A DNA stretch of 64,000 bases from Amycolatopsis umgeniensis (GTDB lineage Bacteria; Actinomycetota; Actinomycetes; Mycobacteriales; Pseudonocardiaceae): positions 7,688,001 to 7,752,000 of the forward strand of contig NZ_JACHMX010000001.1 in the NCBI RefSeq assembly GCF_014205155.1. The letters run 5' to 3'. Of the stretch, positions 1-9,600 are shown one piece after another (the first letter of the stretch is position 1; every line of letters starts with the position of its first letter). The notes beneath the pieces were generated by a model, which made no database searches, was not told the DNA's origin, and saw only the letters and a list, made by a program, of their open reading frames with translations. Both the position numbers and the translations under genes were made by a program.

Positions 1-1950
1 ACGGAGCCTGCCCCAGCGGCCGGAGAACAGCGACTGCACCGAGCCGACGCCGTTGCCTGCCGCGTTGATCTGGGTGGCGAAGAGCTGCTCGCTGGTGACG
101 GCCGCGACGTAGACCCAGTCGTTGACGATCTCGATCCCGCTCGGCCCGCCGGAACTGGTCGGCCAGGTCTTCTTCGGCGCGACAGTGCCTCCGCAGCTGC
201 CGTCGGTGCCTTCGCACTGGGGCCAGCCGAAGTTGCCGCCCTTCTGGATCAGGTTGAGCTCGTCCAGCTTGCCGTCGCCGAACTCCGATGCCCACAGCTG
301 ACCGCGGGAATCCCAGGCGAGGCCCTGCGGGTTGCGGTGCCCGAAGCTCCAGACGTACCGGGCGTTCCCGCCGGTGGAGAAGAACGGGTTGTCGCTCGGG
401 GGCGAACCGTCGGGGTTGACCCGCAGGATCTTCCCGTTGAGCGATCCCTTGTTCTGCGCGGTGTCCTTGTTCTGCCCGTCGCCCGCGGTCACGTAGAGCT
501 TGCCGTCCGGGCCGAAGCGGATCCGCCCGCCGTTGTGGTAACGGTTCTTGGCGATCCCGGTGAGCACCGGCGTCGAGGTCGAGGACAGCGTCCCGTTGTC
601 GTAGGTCATCTTCACGATCCGGTTGTCGCCGGAAGCCGTGTGGTACAGGTAGATCGCGTGGTCGGTGGCGTAGTTCGGCGAGATCGCGATGCCGAGCAGG
701 CCGCCCTCGCCGTTGGTGCCGACGGCGCCGGGAACCTTGCCCACGGTGGTCTTCTGGCCCGAAGGCGTGATCCGCAGGATCTCGAAGCGGTCCCGTTCGG
801 TCGCCAGCGCCGTGCCGTCCGGCAGGAAGTCGACGGACCAGGCGAGGTCGACCTTCGTGATGTCCTTGTCGTACTCGGGAATCCCGCCGCCCGCGTTGCC
901 GCTCGTCTTCGCGGTCAGCGCGTTGCTCGCGGCGGAAGCGTTGCCGTCGAGGTCACGCGCTTTGACCGTGAACGTGTATGACGTGTTCGCCGTCAGCCCC
1001 GTGATCGTCGCTTCGAGCGAAGGCGTCGTCGCGACCTTCGTCGTGCCCTGGTAGACGTCGTAGCCCGCGATCGTGCCGCTGTTGTCCGTGGAAGCGTTCC
1101 ACGCCAAGGAAACACTGTTCGCGGTCACCGACGTCGAGCGCAGGTTGCCCGGCACGGTCGGCGGGGTGGTGTCCCCGCTGGACGGTGTCGTGAACTGCAC
1201 GACATTGCTTTGCTGCGAAGGGTTTCCGGCCGCGTCGAAGGCGCCGACCGAGATGTCGTAGGCCGTGTTCGGCTGCAGGTTGTCGACGGTTGTGGTGAGC
1301 GTGGTCCCGTCGACGGTCTTGAGCACGTTACCGCCGCGCATGACGTCGTAGCGGACCACGCCGACGTTGTCGGTCGCGGCTTCCCAGGTGAAGGTGGCGC
1401 TGCGGGCCTTGACGTCCTTGGCTGCCAGGTTCTTCGGCGGTGTCGGCGCTTCGGCGTCGACCACTCCGCTCGCGGTGAGCTTGTCCGCGTTGGGGCCGCC
1501 TTCCGCGGTCGTCGCGGTGGTGCGGATCTTGTTGGCCCCGGCCGTCAGCGCGACGTCTTTGGTAACGGTCTTCCAGGTGGTCCACGCGCCGGTGCCAGGG
1601 AAGGAAAGCGTCCCGGCGGAACTGCCGTTGACGCTCAGCGAAACCGGCCTGTCGACAGTGGTTCCGTTGGCATAGCGGAAAGTCAGCGTCTGGGTTCCGG
1701 CCTGCGCGGCGTTCACCGTGTACTCGACATAGCTGCCGACGACGTTGTCGAAGTTCACGAACCCGGTGCCGGAATAGCCCGCGTGGTTCTTCTCGACGGC
1801 GCCTTGGGAGATCGTCGCGGCTTCGGATTCGTGCTCGGTCGGTGCCGCGCCGGCGGGCGGAGCCGGCAGGACGGCGAAGGTCATCGCCGTCGCGGCGGCA
1901 CACGTGAGAAACGCGCGCCACGGTGGTCGGGGTGCCACTGGAGCCTCCAT
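1..1950 (-). CDS. Secreted PQQ-type sugar dehydrogenase with CBM and Fn3 modules (3' end missing)
   Basis: Reading from the ATG at 1950, an N-terminal signal peptide (about residues 1-40, hydrophobic run then APPAGAAP) leads to a CBM6-like carbohydrate-binding region (about 45-165), two fibronectin type III repeats (about 170-355), and a glucose/sorbosone dehydrogenase beta-propeller up to the window edge. Propeller hallmarks are NRYHNGGRIRFGPDGKLY, the GKILRVNPDGSPP turn, WSFGHRNPQG and a late GRWGRLR. The family oxidises aldose sugars with PQQ outside the cell. The protein is likely exported and anchored on polysaccharide by its CBM and Fn3 modules. The last codons lie outside the window, so 650 codons are visible. 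An operator-like palindrome lies 71 nt upstream. The family assignment is confident; the substrate is unknown. Confidence 0.85.
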   Translation of the reverse strand, partial: MEAPVAPRPPWRAFLTCAAATAMTFAVLPAPPAGAAPTEHESEAATISQGAVEKNHAGYSGTGFVNFDNVVGSYVEYTVNAAQAGTQTLTFRYANGTTVDRPVSLSVNGSSAGTLSFPGTGAWTTWKTVTKDVALTAGANKIRTTATTAEGGPNADKLTASGVVDAEAPTPPKNLAAKDVKARSATFTWEAATDNVGVVRYDVMRGGNVLKTVDGTTLTTTVDNLQPNTAYDISVGAFDAAGNPSQQSNVVQFTTPSSGDTTPPTVPGNLRSTSVTANSVSLAWNASTDNSGTIAGYDVYQGTTKVATTPSLEATITGLTANTSYTFTVKARDLDGNASAASNALTAKTSGNAGGGIPEYDKDITKVDLAWSVDFLPDGTALATERDRFEILRITPSGQKTTVGKVPGAVGTNGEGGLLGIAISPNYATDHAIYLYHTASGDNRIVKMTYDNGTLSSTSTPVLTGIAKNRYHNGGRIRFGPDGKLYVTAGDGQNKDTAQNKGSLNGKILRVNPDGSPPSDNPFFSTGGNARYVWSFGHRNPQGLAWDSRGQLWASEFGDGKLDELNLIQKGGNFGWPQCEGTDGSCGGTVAPKKTWPTSSGGPSGIEIVNDWVYVAAVTSEQLFATQINAAGNGVGSVQSLFSGRWGRLR

Positions 1951-2020
1951 GCGTGAAGTCGGGTCGGGAGGGTGCAACGGCGGACCGGGCGGAACCCGGC
2001 GGGGGAGTGGGAGTTTTAGT

Positions 2021-2035
2021 TAGGAAACTTTCCTA
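2021..2035 (-). promoter_or_regulatory. Perfect 7-1-7 palindrome upstream of the sugar dehydrogenase
   Basis: TAGGAAA-C-TTTCCTA is a perfect dyad 71 nt upstream of the dehydrogenase ATG. From memory, AGGAAA/TTTCCT dyads serve as operators of sugar-responsive ROK-type repressors in actinomycetes (the chitosanase regulator CsnR type). That parallel was not checked here. The position fits control of the carbohydrate-acting gene. Confidence 0.5.
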
Positions 2036-2150
2036 TCTATGGGTCAGATCACACACCAGTGGGTGCTTCGTGTCAATAGTCGACGAAGACACTCACGGAA
2101 CGTGATGCCCGGCGTCGCGGTCAGCGGGACGGAGACACCTTATGAATGCG

Positions 2151-2206
2151 TTTAGTCCTCTGGATGCGGTAGTTGCACACGCAAGTACCGCATCCAGAGG
2201 ACTAAA
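2151..2206. repeat. Intergenic palindrome, GTCCTCTGRATGCGGTA family
   Basis: Two perfectly complementary 21-nt arms (2151-2171 and 2186-2206) flank a 14-nt loop. The arm core GTCCTCTGGATGCGGTA recurs with one change in the palindrome at 41142-41189. It lies in the 564-nt gene-free stretch 1951-2514, which also holds two further palindromes and the operator-like dyad. No ORF with coding character was seen there. Confidence 0.8.
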
Positions 2207-2278
2207 TGAGGGGAAGGGCAACGTGGTGTGGTCTCGAGCGGGTGGCACGAGCCCTGCTCTCGCCCTTGTCTGCCTTCA

Positions 2279-2335
2279 AGTACGTGATGGCCTCTTTCAT
2301 TGCGTCTAGCGCAGTGAAGGGGTCCTTCACGTACT
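2279..2335. repeat. Degenerate palindrome of the GTGAAGG/CCTTCAC family
   Basis: The outer arms AGTACGTGA and TCACGTACT pair perfectly. The interior (GGCCTCTTTCATTGCG against CGCAGTGAAGGGGTCC) is only partly complementary. It looks like a decayed copy of the neighbouring palindrome at 2403-2459. Confidence 0.55.
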
Positions 2336-2402
2336 GACGGGGAGGAGACCTTCACGCGCAGCCGCTGTGACTGCTGAATTCTGGGCCACCGGTGTCTACG
2401 TG

Positions 2403-2459
2403 TGTCCGTGAAGGTCTCCTTCACTACCTTGAGCGTAGGGAAGGAGACCTTCACGGACA
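2403..2459. terminator. Long 3'-end palindrome, likely terminator
   Basis: The 20-bp perfect arms at 2403-2422 and 2440-2459 (core GTGAAGGTCTCCTTC) plus inner TAC/GTA pairs form a strong hairpin. It starts 56 nt beyond the stop of the minus-strand reductase at 2515. There is no U-tract, which is common for actinobacterial hairpin terminators. It belongs to the same family as 21857-21909, 24156-24210 and 38297-38351. Confidence 0.6.
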
Positions 2460-2514
2460 TGCCTCACGGGACAGGTCGCCCTACCCCTCACTAAACGCGA
2501 AGAAGGAAAGCAAG

Positions 2515-2952
2515 TCAGCCGGCGATGTCCGCCCGCGCGATCACCTTCACGATTTTGGCCCGCACCAAGGACTCCTCGGGGACCGCGTTGCGCTTGCCGT
2601 AGGCCTCGGCCTTGTCTTCGCCCATGTACCGGCCACCGAGCCTGGTCGCCCATTCGAGCATCTCTTCGTAGTCGGTGTGCAATTCCGCCTCGGCGGTGAA
2701 CTGCACGTACGAGTAAGGCGGCTTCTGATCGTCGACGGCCAGCGAGAGCCGAGGGTCGCGCCGCAGCGCCTTCCCCTTGAGCGTGTCCGTGCCGGTGGTG
2801 AAGATCAGCTCGTCCCCGTGGGGCCCCTCGTTCAGCAGGAACCAGACCGGCGTCACGATCGGCGCCCCGTTGGCGCGGACCAGCCCGAGCATGCCCGTGC
2901 GGGTGCCCTCGCTCGCGAAGTCCCACCATTCGTCCCGGCTCATTTCACGCAT
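2515..2952 (-). CDS. PPOX-class F420/flavin-dependent oxidoreductase
   Basis: A 145-residue split-barrel protein. The N-terminal half has the family pattern of a short alpha segment, then GMLGLVRANGAPIVTPVWF, then a strand with IFTTGTDTLKGKALRRDP and LSLAVDD. This is the PPOX/FDOR-B class (Rv1155-like), single-domain enzymes that use F420 or FMN to reduce small molecules in the cytoplasm. The length is normal for the class. The ATG at 2952 follows directly on the hydrophilic start MREMSRDEWW. It appears to be transcribed alone and ends near the palindrome at 2403-2459. The cofactor cannot be told from the sequence alone. Confidence 0.85.
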   Translation of the reverse strand: MREMSRDEWWDFASEGTRTGMLGLVRANGAPIVTPVWFLLNEGPHGDELIFTTGTDTLKGKALRRDPRLSLAVDDQKPPYSYVQFTAEAELHTDYEEMLEWATRLGGRYMGEDKAEAYGKRNAVPEESLVRAKIVKVIARADIAG

Positions 2953-3051
2953 GAACCAGACGCTACCGGGGCGTGCGGTGGTGGGCAGCCCCGGTCACCC
3001 GGGGGTGGACGCTGCCCGGACCCCCGGTCGCCGGGCAGCGTCCAGACCCGG

Positions 3052-3450
3052 CTACCGGCAGCTGAGCCGGGTGATCTTGACGACCTCGTCGTCGTGGACG
3101 CGGTGCCAGGTGCCCGACGCGTACGCCGCCCCGCCGTCGTAGTCCTCACCGCCCCACCGGTTGACGATCGTGCGCAGATGCGCTGTGCAGCCCACCGGGA
3201 TCCGGACGCCGTCGATGTCGGTGCGCGGGCCGGTGCGCCCGCCCGCGCTCAGCGGCGTGGTGTCGGTGTAGATCTGGCCGTTGAAGTTCTTGGACACCGT
3301 GACGACGCGCGAGGTGTCGTTGAAGACCCCGCCGCACCAGTTCACGACCGGGGTGCAGTTGCCCTCTTCCGACGCCGAAGCCGGCGTCCAACCCACGCCC
3401 GAGACGAGCAAAGCGGCGGCAGCGGCCACCGGAACGAGTGAACGTTTCAT
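3052..3450 (-). CDS. Small secreted Cys-containing protein
   Basis: A 132-residue product starting at the ATG at 3450, chosen because AGGGAGGAATT sits just upstream and a clear signal peptide begins there (MKRS, hydrophobic Ala/Val/Leu stretch, TPASASEE). The mature part is about 105 residues with several Cys (CTP, NWCGG, GCTAH, LSCR), so disulfides are likely after export. No family was recognised. The open frame continues upstream of 3450 but lacks a ribosome site. It is divergent from the HTH-I36 membrane gene at 3602, with an inverted repeat between them, so that gene could regulate it. Confidence 0.7.
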   Translation of the reverse strand: MKRSLVPVAAAAALLVSGVGWTPASASEEGNCTPVVNWCGGVFNDTSRVVTVSKNFNGQIYTDTTPLSAGGRTGPRTDIDGVRIPVGCTAHLRTIVNRWGGEDYDGGAAYASGTWHRVHDDEVVKITRLSCR

Positions 3451-3522
3451 GGTGAATTCCTCCCTGATCGGTTGTCCGACACCTCTACGACAGCAGCCGA
3501 AAGGGCCGCCTGGCAGGGAAAA

Positions 3523-3560
3523 CGGTGTCGCGCCGTGTCCCGGTTTGTCCCGCGACACCG
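3523..3560. promoter_or_regulatory. Inverted repeat in the divergent promoter region
   Basis: CGGTGTCGCG at 3523-3532 and its exact complement CGCGACACCG at 3551-3560 are separated by 18 nt. They lie between the secreted-protein gene (start 3450) and the HTH gene (start 3602). An operator for the adjacent HTH protein is plausible but untested. Confidence 0.4.
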
Positions 3561-3601
3561 TGGCCGGATGCGTCAGAATGGTGGTGGGGAGGGGGTGGAC
3601 C

Positions 3602-4267
3602 ATGTCCACTGCGGGGAATGACGGCGTCGTCACGGCGAAGGCCTTCGGCGCGCAACTGCGCGAGGTGCGCGGGAAACTCACCCAGGAATGCGTCGCCAAA
3701 CGGTCGGTGCTCGGCCAGGACGCGCTGACCCGGCAACGGGTGTCCAACATCGAGAACGGTCTGCTGCCGACAGCCGGACAGCTGCGCTGCTATCTGCGAG
3801 GGTGCGGGGAGCCCGAACTGTTCGAGCGTTTCGACCGGATTCGAAGCGAGGTGGCGGCGAGTCCGCCGGACGGGCCGCGTGCCCGGGCGTGGCGAAGACG
3901 CGCGATCCGGGTGGGCTCGGCGGTGGCCGCCGTGCTCGCCGCCGCTTCCGTCGTGCTCGTGCTGTCCACGGACGGCTCCGGCCCGGTTCCGGCGGCCGTC
4001 GTCGCTCCGGAGTGCGTGGAAGGCTTTCTCTGTTTCTGGCCGGAACCCGGCTACGGCGGGGCCAAGGTGCAACTCCCGCCCGACTGGGCCGGGGACGGCC
4101 GCCAGTGTGTCCCGCTGCCCTTCCCCGCGAGGTCGATGGCGAACCGCAGCGCGGAACGGCACTGGGGCTACGCCGGGCGGGACTGCGCCGGTGGCGACCG
4201 GACGATCCTGCAGCATCGCGGGGGTGCCGAGCCCTCGATCCTGATCCAGTCCTACATCCACACCTGA
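3602..4267 (+). CDS. XRE-type HTH protein with membrane anchor and external peptidase-inhibitor-I36-like domain
   Basis: 221 residues in three parts. Residues about 10-80 form an XRE-like helix-turn-helix (LREVRGKLTQE... QRVSNIENGLLP). About residues 102-121 is one hydrophobic segment preceded by Arg-rich sequence (AWRRRAIRVG). The C-terminal 80 residues (CVEGFLCFWPEPGYGG, later RDCAGG) match the Cys-rich I36 peptidase inhibitor/crystallin-like fold. The positive-inside rule puts the HTH in the cytoplasm and the I36 domain outside. The ATG at 3602 follows GGGAGGGGGTGG. It ends 55 nt before the condensin-like operon and could share control with it. The fusion suggests sensing across the membrane. 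Confidence 0.7.
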   Translation: MSTAGNDGVVTAKAFGAQLREVRGKLTQECVAKRSVLGQDALTRQRVSNIENGLLPTAGQLRCYLRGCGEPELFERFDRIRSEVAASPPDGPRARAWRRRAIRVGSAVAAVLAAASVVLVLSTDGSGPVPAAVVAPECVEGFLCFWPEPGYGGAKVQLPPDWAGDGRQCVPLPFPARSMANRSAERHWGYAGRDCAGGDRTILQHRGGAEPSILIQSYIHT

Positions 4268-4322
4268 GCTCCGCCCGGTCACCCGTGCGGGGTGTCGGGG
4301 GTGCCGACTAGCCTGGCCTGCT

Positions 4323-5801
4323 GTGCGAGACGACGAGCTGACCGGGATGGGGCTGGCCGACGAGGGGCTGACCCGCCGCCTCAAGGCGCTGGCCTGCACC
4401 GCGCCCTTGCACGACCTCGACGCGCGCAAGGCGAAGCTGGACTGGGCGGACGCCACGATCTACCAGATGGCCGAGATCGCGCTGCACACGATCGACCAGG
4501 TCACCGTGTCGATGGACTTCGACACCGGTGCCGACCACGAACAGGTGATCGTGCGCCTGCTGCCGTTCGTGGCGCTCCAGGCGCCGGGCCGGACGCCGGA
4601 CGAGCACGCCAAGGTCGCGCGCTGGGTGCTCGACAACCTGATCAACGTCGGCACCACCGATCGCGGGTTCCGGCGCGTCTACGGCTCCATCGGCCCGGGC
4701 GGCGGCTACCAGCGGCGGCAGTTCGACTTCAAGCTGCTCGTCGAGCTGGCCGCGCCCAACGGAGAGGTCTACCTGCGTGCCACCGACGAGGCGATCAACG
4801 TGCTCGTCGGCGCGCTGGACACCGACGTCGAATCCGCCCAGATCGCGGCCGAGGTCAAACTGGAGAACCTGATCAACCGCGGCCGTCTCGCCGACGCGAA
4901 GCTCGCCGCCGAACAGGCCCGCTACCGCACCGTCCAGTACGGCGAGACGCTGCGCGCCAAACTCGACGCCACCCGGCGCGACGTGCGCGCGGTCGACTGG
5001 GAGCGCGAGGTCCCGGACCTGCTCGACCAGGCGCTGTCCCATATCGAGTCCCGCTTCCGCGCCGAGAACGCGATCCTCAAGAACATCACCGCGTCCCGCG
5101 ACGAGACCGAGGACCTCGACCGCAAACGCCGGGCCGCCGAGCTCGTCGACATCGTCGGCGACTGCATCCGCCGCCACACCCGGCTCCAGTCGCGGCTCGC
5201 CGACGCCGGGGCGGTGTTCCGCGCGGAGCAGGATCGCCAGCAGTTCTCCGGCCCGCCGCAGCGCGCGACGATCGACCTGTTCGGCCAGCTCCTGATGCCG
5301 ACGCTGGGCCTGCCGATCGCCGACGCCGTCGCGCCCGCCGAGTCGTTCTTCCACGCCGGAGCCGGGATCTCCCCGCCGACGGTGCCGTCGCTGTCCTCGC
5401 TGGTTTCGCTGCTGCTGCGGCCGGCGCCGGAGCGAGACCAGCTCGTCGGCGAGATCCCCGAACCCGAGCTGATGCCCGCCGACGTCACCGACCGTTTCGG
5501 CGACGAGCAGTGGCGCCTCGCCGACGACCTGCTCGACCTGCCCGAGGTGCCGCGAAGGCTGTCCGGGCTGCTCGAAGAGGCCCGCCTGATCGATCCGAGG
5601 CTGCCCGCCCTGGTCGCGTTGCGGGCGGTGCACGCCTACAGTCCCGAGGTCGGCGCGGCGCTGCGGCTGGGGGAGCGCCAGGTGCTGCTGGCCGTCGACG
5701 ACGGCACTTTGCTCGAAGACCCCGAGTTCGGCGGAGCGGATCTGCTGCTTTCGTCGGCCAGGGTCGATCGTGATGACCAGGAAGAGGAGGACGTCGCGTG
5801 A
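4323..5801 (+). CDS. Putative kleisin-like subunit of a condensin-type (MukF/MksF/JetA-like) complex
   Basis: 492 residues, GTG start with TAGCCT at 4309-4314, so the mRNA may be leaderless. No enzymatic motif is visible. The protein is mostly alpha-helical and charged, with Glu/Arg-rich helices in the middle (RGRLADAKLAAEQARYRTV, DETEDLDRKRRAAELVDI) and an acidic C-terminal end. The call rests on context: it is first in a tight operon whose second gene has KITE size and a winged-helix end and whose third is an SMC ATPase of MukB length. The order and lengths (492, 263, 1491) mirror mukF-mukE-mukB (about 440, 234, 1486). It overlaps the next gene by 4 nt. Direct homology to kleisins was not tested. 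Confidence 0.6.
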   Translation: MRDDELTGMGLADEGLTRRLKALACTAPLHDLDARKAKLDWADATIYQMAEIALHTIDQVTVSMDFDTGADHEQVIVRLLPFVALQAPGRTPDEHAKVARWVLDNLINVGTTDRGFRRVYGSIGPGGGYQRRQFDFKLLVELAAPNGEVYLRATDEAINVLVGALDTDVESAQIAAEVKLENLINRGRLADAKLAAEQARYRTVQYGETLRAKLDATRRDVRAVDWEREVPDLLDQALSHIESRFRAENAILKNITASRDETEDLDRKRRAAELVDIVGDCIRRHTRLQSRLADAGAVFRAEQDRQQFSGPPQRATIDLFGQLLMPTLGLPIADAVAPAESFFHAGAGISPPTVPSLSSLVSLLLRPAPERDQLVGEIPEPELMPADVTDRFGDEQWRLADDLLDLPEVPRRLSGLLEEARLIDPRLPALVALRAVHAYSPEVGAALRLGERQVLLAVDDGTLLEDPEFGGADLLLSSARVDRDDQEEEDVA

Positions 5802-6589
5802 CGACATCAGGGGACGTCGAATCCGCGGCCCGGCTCGTCTCGTTCGGGATGCGCCCGAAGCAGTTGCCGTCGAGGGACGTCGTCTACGGCGATCTCGTCC
5901 GGCGCTACGGCGAGGACAGCGCGTTCAAACAGCTCACGCACGCGGTGGCGGCCGGGCTCGGGCTGATGGTGCTGGAGGTCAACCTGCAGGCCGGTGCCGT
6001 GCTGGCGGCGACCGACGAGTCCGTCTTCGAGATCAAGATGGACAGCTACGCGCGGCAGAGCAAGATCCGCGAGCGCCGCGAGACCGAGAAGGTCCTGCAC
6101 GGCCTCGTGCACCTGGCCACCGCCGCGCTGGGCTACCCGCGCCCGGACGACCTCGCCAACGACACCTACATCGGCCGCGTCAGTGTCGAGCAGGTGGACG
6201 CGATGGTGCGCGAGGCTTGCCGGATCCTCGACGAGCGCGCGGCGCAGGCCGAGGCGAACAACGATCCGCTGGCCGACGCGCCCGAACTCGAACAGGCTTG
6301 GCGGGCCTACGCCCGGCGTCCGGCGGCGGCGGCGACCAAGGACGGCAGGCTGGCGTCGGACACCACCCGCGGCATGGTCGCGCGCGCCCTGCGCTTCCTC
6401 GCGGATCAGGGTTTTCTCGTCCAGGTCAGCGGGGAACAGGGCGGGACCTACCGCACCACACCGCGCTATCAGGTGCAGGTGCGCGAACTCGCCGCCGACG
6501 CGGCCTTCGACGATCTGCTCGAGCTGAACGTGGTCTCGGTCGCCAACGGCGGCGGGACGTTGCGCGCGGCCGCTTCGGACACGCTCTAA
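5798..6589 (+). CDS. Putative KITE-like (MukE/MksE/JetB-like) subunit
   Basis: 263 residues starting at GTG 5798 inside the stop of the preceding gene (GTGA overlap). About residues 185-245 (TTRGMVARALRFLADQGF... GGTYRTTPRYQVQVREL) have the shape of a winged helix: helix, recognition helix, then a beta-wing. That matches the tandem winged-helix KITE subunits that bridge kleisin and SMC heads. The N-terminal half may be a second such domain. It lies between the putative kleisin and the SMC-like ATPase, with 13 nt to the latter. The function is inferred from operon position and size; a MarR-like regulator is an alternative. Confidence 0.6.
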   Translation: MTTSGDVESAARLVSFGMRPKQLPSRDVVYGDLVRRYGEDSAFKQLTHAVAAGLGLMVLEVNLQAGAVLAATDESVFEIKMDSYARQSKIRERRETEKVLHGLVHLATAALGYPRPDDLANDTYIGRVSVEQVDAMVREACRILDERAAQAEANNDPLADAPELEQAWRAYARRPAAAATKDGRLASDTTRGMVARALRFLADQGFLVQVSGEQGGTYRTTPRYQVQVRELAADAAFDDLLELNVVSVANGGGTLRAAASDTL

Positions 6590-6602
6590 GGGGACGGAAG
6601 AG

Positions 6603-9600
6603 ATGTACGAGCTTTCGCGGGTTCGCCTGCACTCGGTGGGCCCGGCGGGCGCGCGGTACCAGGACGTCGTGCTGGACTTCAGCGGCGTCGGCGCGGCCAT
6701 CACCGCACCCAAACAGGACGCGCTGTTCAGCGCCGGGATCCACCTGGCGGGGGAGGGGCCGCCGCGGCGCCCGTCACCGGCGAGCGTGCTGTTCCTGGAG
6801 AACGGTGGCGGCAAATCCGTCCTGATCAAGCTGATCTTCTCGGTCATGCTGCCCGGCCGCCGCCAGGTCGTCGGCACGACGAACACCAAGGTGCTGGAGA
6901 AGTTCGTCGCCGCCAAGGACGTCTCGCACGTGGCCCTGGAATGGCTGCAGGTCGAGACCGGCCACCGGGTGATCACCGGCAAGGTGTCGGAATGGCGCGG
7001 GCACGTGGTGTCGGCGGATTCGGAGAACCTCGTCGACTCCTGGTACTGCTTCCGTCCCACGCCTTCGCTCGATCTGGACTCCCTGCCGCTGACCTCGGAC
7101 GGCAGGCTGCTGACGATGTCCGGTTTCCACGACCAGCTCGACAAGGTGCACGGCGGCGAGTCGGAACTCGAGCTGTTCTGGACCCGGCGCCACCACGAGT
7201 GGACGTCCCGGCTCGACGGCCTCGGTCTCGACACCGAACTCTTCCGGTACCAGCGCGCGATGAACGCCGGCGAGGGCGAGGCGGCGGACGCCTTCGCGTT
7301 CAGCACCGACGAGGCGTTCGTCGAGTTCCTGCTGCGGGCGGTGCTTTCCGAGGACGAGCCGAAGGATCTCGCCGAAGTCGTCGCGACCTACGCGCACAAC
7401 CTCGCCCAGCGCGGGGACCTCTTGTCGGAGCGGGACTTCGTCGCCGGAGCACTCGACCTGCTCGCGCCGCTGGCCGAAGAGGAAGGCGTCGCCGCCGCGT
7501 CACGGAAGCTCGCCGACGCGGCGCGCGCCGAGATGCGCGCGCTGGCCGGTCAGGTCGCCGCTCGCGACAAGCTGGAGAACGAGCGGCTCAGCGGGCTCGA
7601 CCAGCACGTCGACGAGGTGAAGTCCGCCGAGAAACTGGCCGAGGGCGATCACCGCCGTCTCACCGCCGGGGTCACCGAACTCCGGCGCCTGGTCGGGAAA
7701 CTGCGGCTGGACGAGGCCCAGGAGAGCAAGAAGCGGATCGACGGCGAACTGGCCGAGGCCAAGACCGCGGCCGAGGCATGGCGTGAATGCGCCACTGTGC
7801 TGAACCATCTCAACGCCGCCCGCAAGGCCCGCGATTTCCGTGAACTGGTGGGGAATCGCGAGCAGAAGGCGCAGCCGGCGTTGCAGGCGCGCAACACCGC
7901 GGCGGCCGCGCTCGCCCGAGGGCTGCTGGCGCTGGCCAAGAACGCGACCGAGCAGGCCGCGAAGGCCGAGGCCCATGTCGGTGCCTTGCGCGCCGAAGCG
8001 GAGAAGGCCCAATCCGAACGTGACGAGTCGGCCAACCTCGCCGCCTCACACCGCGCGGAAGCCCGTGGGCTGGGCGCGCGGATCGCGGAGATCCGTGAGG
8101 AGATCGCGGAAACCGTCCGCGCGGGCGCGCTCAAGGCCGGCGCCGACGTGTCCGAAGCGGCCCGCGCGGCCCGGACCGAGGCCGAGACGACCGCCGCCGA
8201 ACTCGTCCGCCGCGAACAGGAACTCGAACGCGTGGCCGAGGATCTGCGTGCCGCGCAGGTCACCGTCAACGACGCGCACCGGCTGGCGGGATCCACCGAC
8301 GACAGGCTGGAACGCGCGGCCGACGAACTCGACAGGGCGAACCGGCGCACCGACGCGCTCGCCGTCGAGCCCCGGCTGACCGAACTCCTCGGCGCGGACG
8401 ACGTCGTGCTGGAGACGGATCTTCCGGTGCTGCTGGAGCGGCTTCGCGAGGCGGGTTCGACAGCGGAGAAGGAACAGACCGCGCTGCGGATGGAGGAATC
8501 CGTCGACGAGCGTGCGCTGAACGCGCTCGGCTCCGGCGGTCTCCTGCCCGCCCCCGAAGAGGTCCAGGCCGCGTTGGACGCGCTGGAAGCCGCCGGGATG
8601 AACGCGTGGTCGGGCTGGCGCTATCTGTCCACTTTGGACAAGAAGCGGCGGGCGGCCGTGCTGGCCCGCGCGCCTCAGCTGGTCTCGGGGATCCTCCTGA
8701 ACGAACCGGAGCAGGTCCGGCTCGCCGAGAAGGTGCTGGCGGAGCGGCGTTTGCTGCCCACCACGATCATCCCGGTCGCCACGACCGAGGCCACCACGGC
8801 CGACCGGCTGCCGGGTGAGGCGGGCATCGAGTTCCTCGTCCCGCCCAATCCGGCGATGTACGACGAGGAAGCCGCCGACGCCGAGCGCGAGGCCATCGCG
8901 CTCCGGCACGCGGAACGGCAGCGCCGTCTCGAAGCACTGGCGACGTCGCTGACCGACGACAGCGCGCTGTCCTGGAAACTCAAGACCTGGCGCGAGGACT
9001 ACCCGCCCGGCAGCATCGCGACGCTGGCCGAGCAGCTGCAGAGCGCGCGCACCGCGCACGAGACCGCGCGGACCGCGTTGGAGCAGGCGGAAAAGGAGTT
9101 CCAGCGCCTCGGGGAGAAGGCGACGGCGCTGCGGGAGCGGGTTCCCGAACTGCGCACGGCGTCGGCCGAGGCGGGGGAGCGGGCTCGCGGCCTGGAGGCG
9201 CTCGCAGCGCGTGCCACGAAGATTCCCGAGTGGACGGACGACGTCGAACGCGCCACGGAGACCGCCGAGCGGGCCGAGGCGACGGCGTCCGAAGCCGCGG
9301 TGAAGGCTTCCCGGCTGCGTGAGCAGGCCGGTGAGGAGCAACGCACCGCCGACGGGCACCGGCGCACCGCGACGACCGCGAAGTCGGAACTGGCCGAGGT
9401 GCCGGGATCGAGCGACGTCACCGAGGACGACCCCACACCCGCGGAGCCGGTGGACGCGCTGCGGCGCACTTTCGCGTCCGCGTCCGAGGCGTACTCGAAG
9501 GTCGAGGTCGGCAGTGACCTCCGGGCCGAGCTCGATCAGGCGGAGAGTGTCGAGGCGTCCGCGAGGGCGGCCGTCGAGGCGCTGGACGACGCCGTCCGCG

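Noticed and set aside
2151..2459. Insertion-sequence remnant in the 1951-2514 gap
   Set aside because: No transposase fragment or target duplication was found; the palindromes match families that occur at gene ends elsewhere in the window.
4308..5807. Long open frame on the minus strand antisense to the putative kleisin gene (499 codons)
   Set aside because: Typical high-GC shadow frame: low-complexity Arg/Gly-rich translation, no motif, and the plus-strand product has operon context and coupled starts.
5807..7306. Second long minus-strand frame across the KITE- and SMC-like genes
   Set aside because: Ser/Arg-rich translation without fold signals; it covers two well-supported plus-strand genes including a P-loop.
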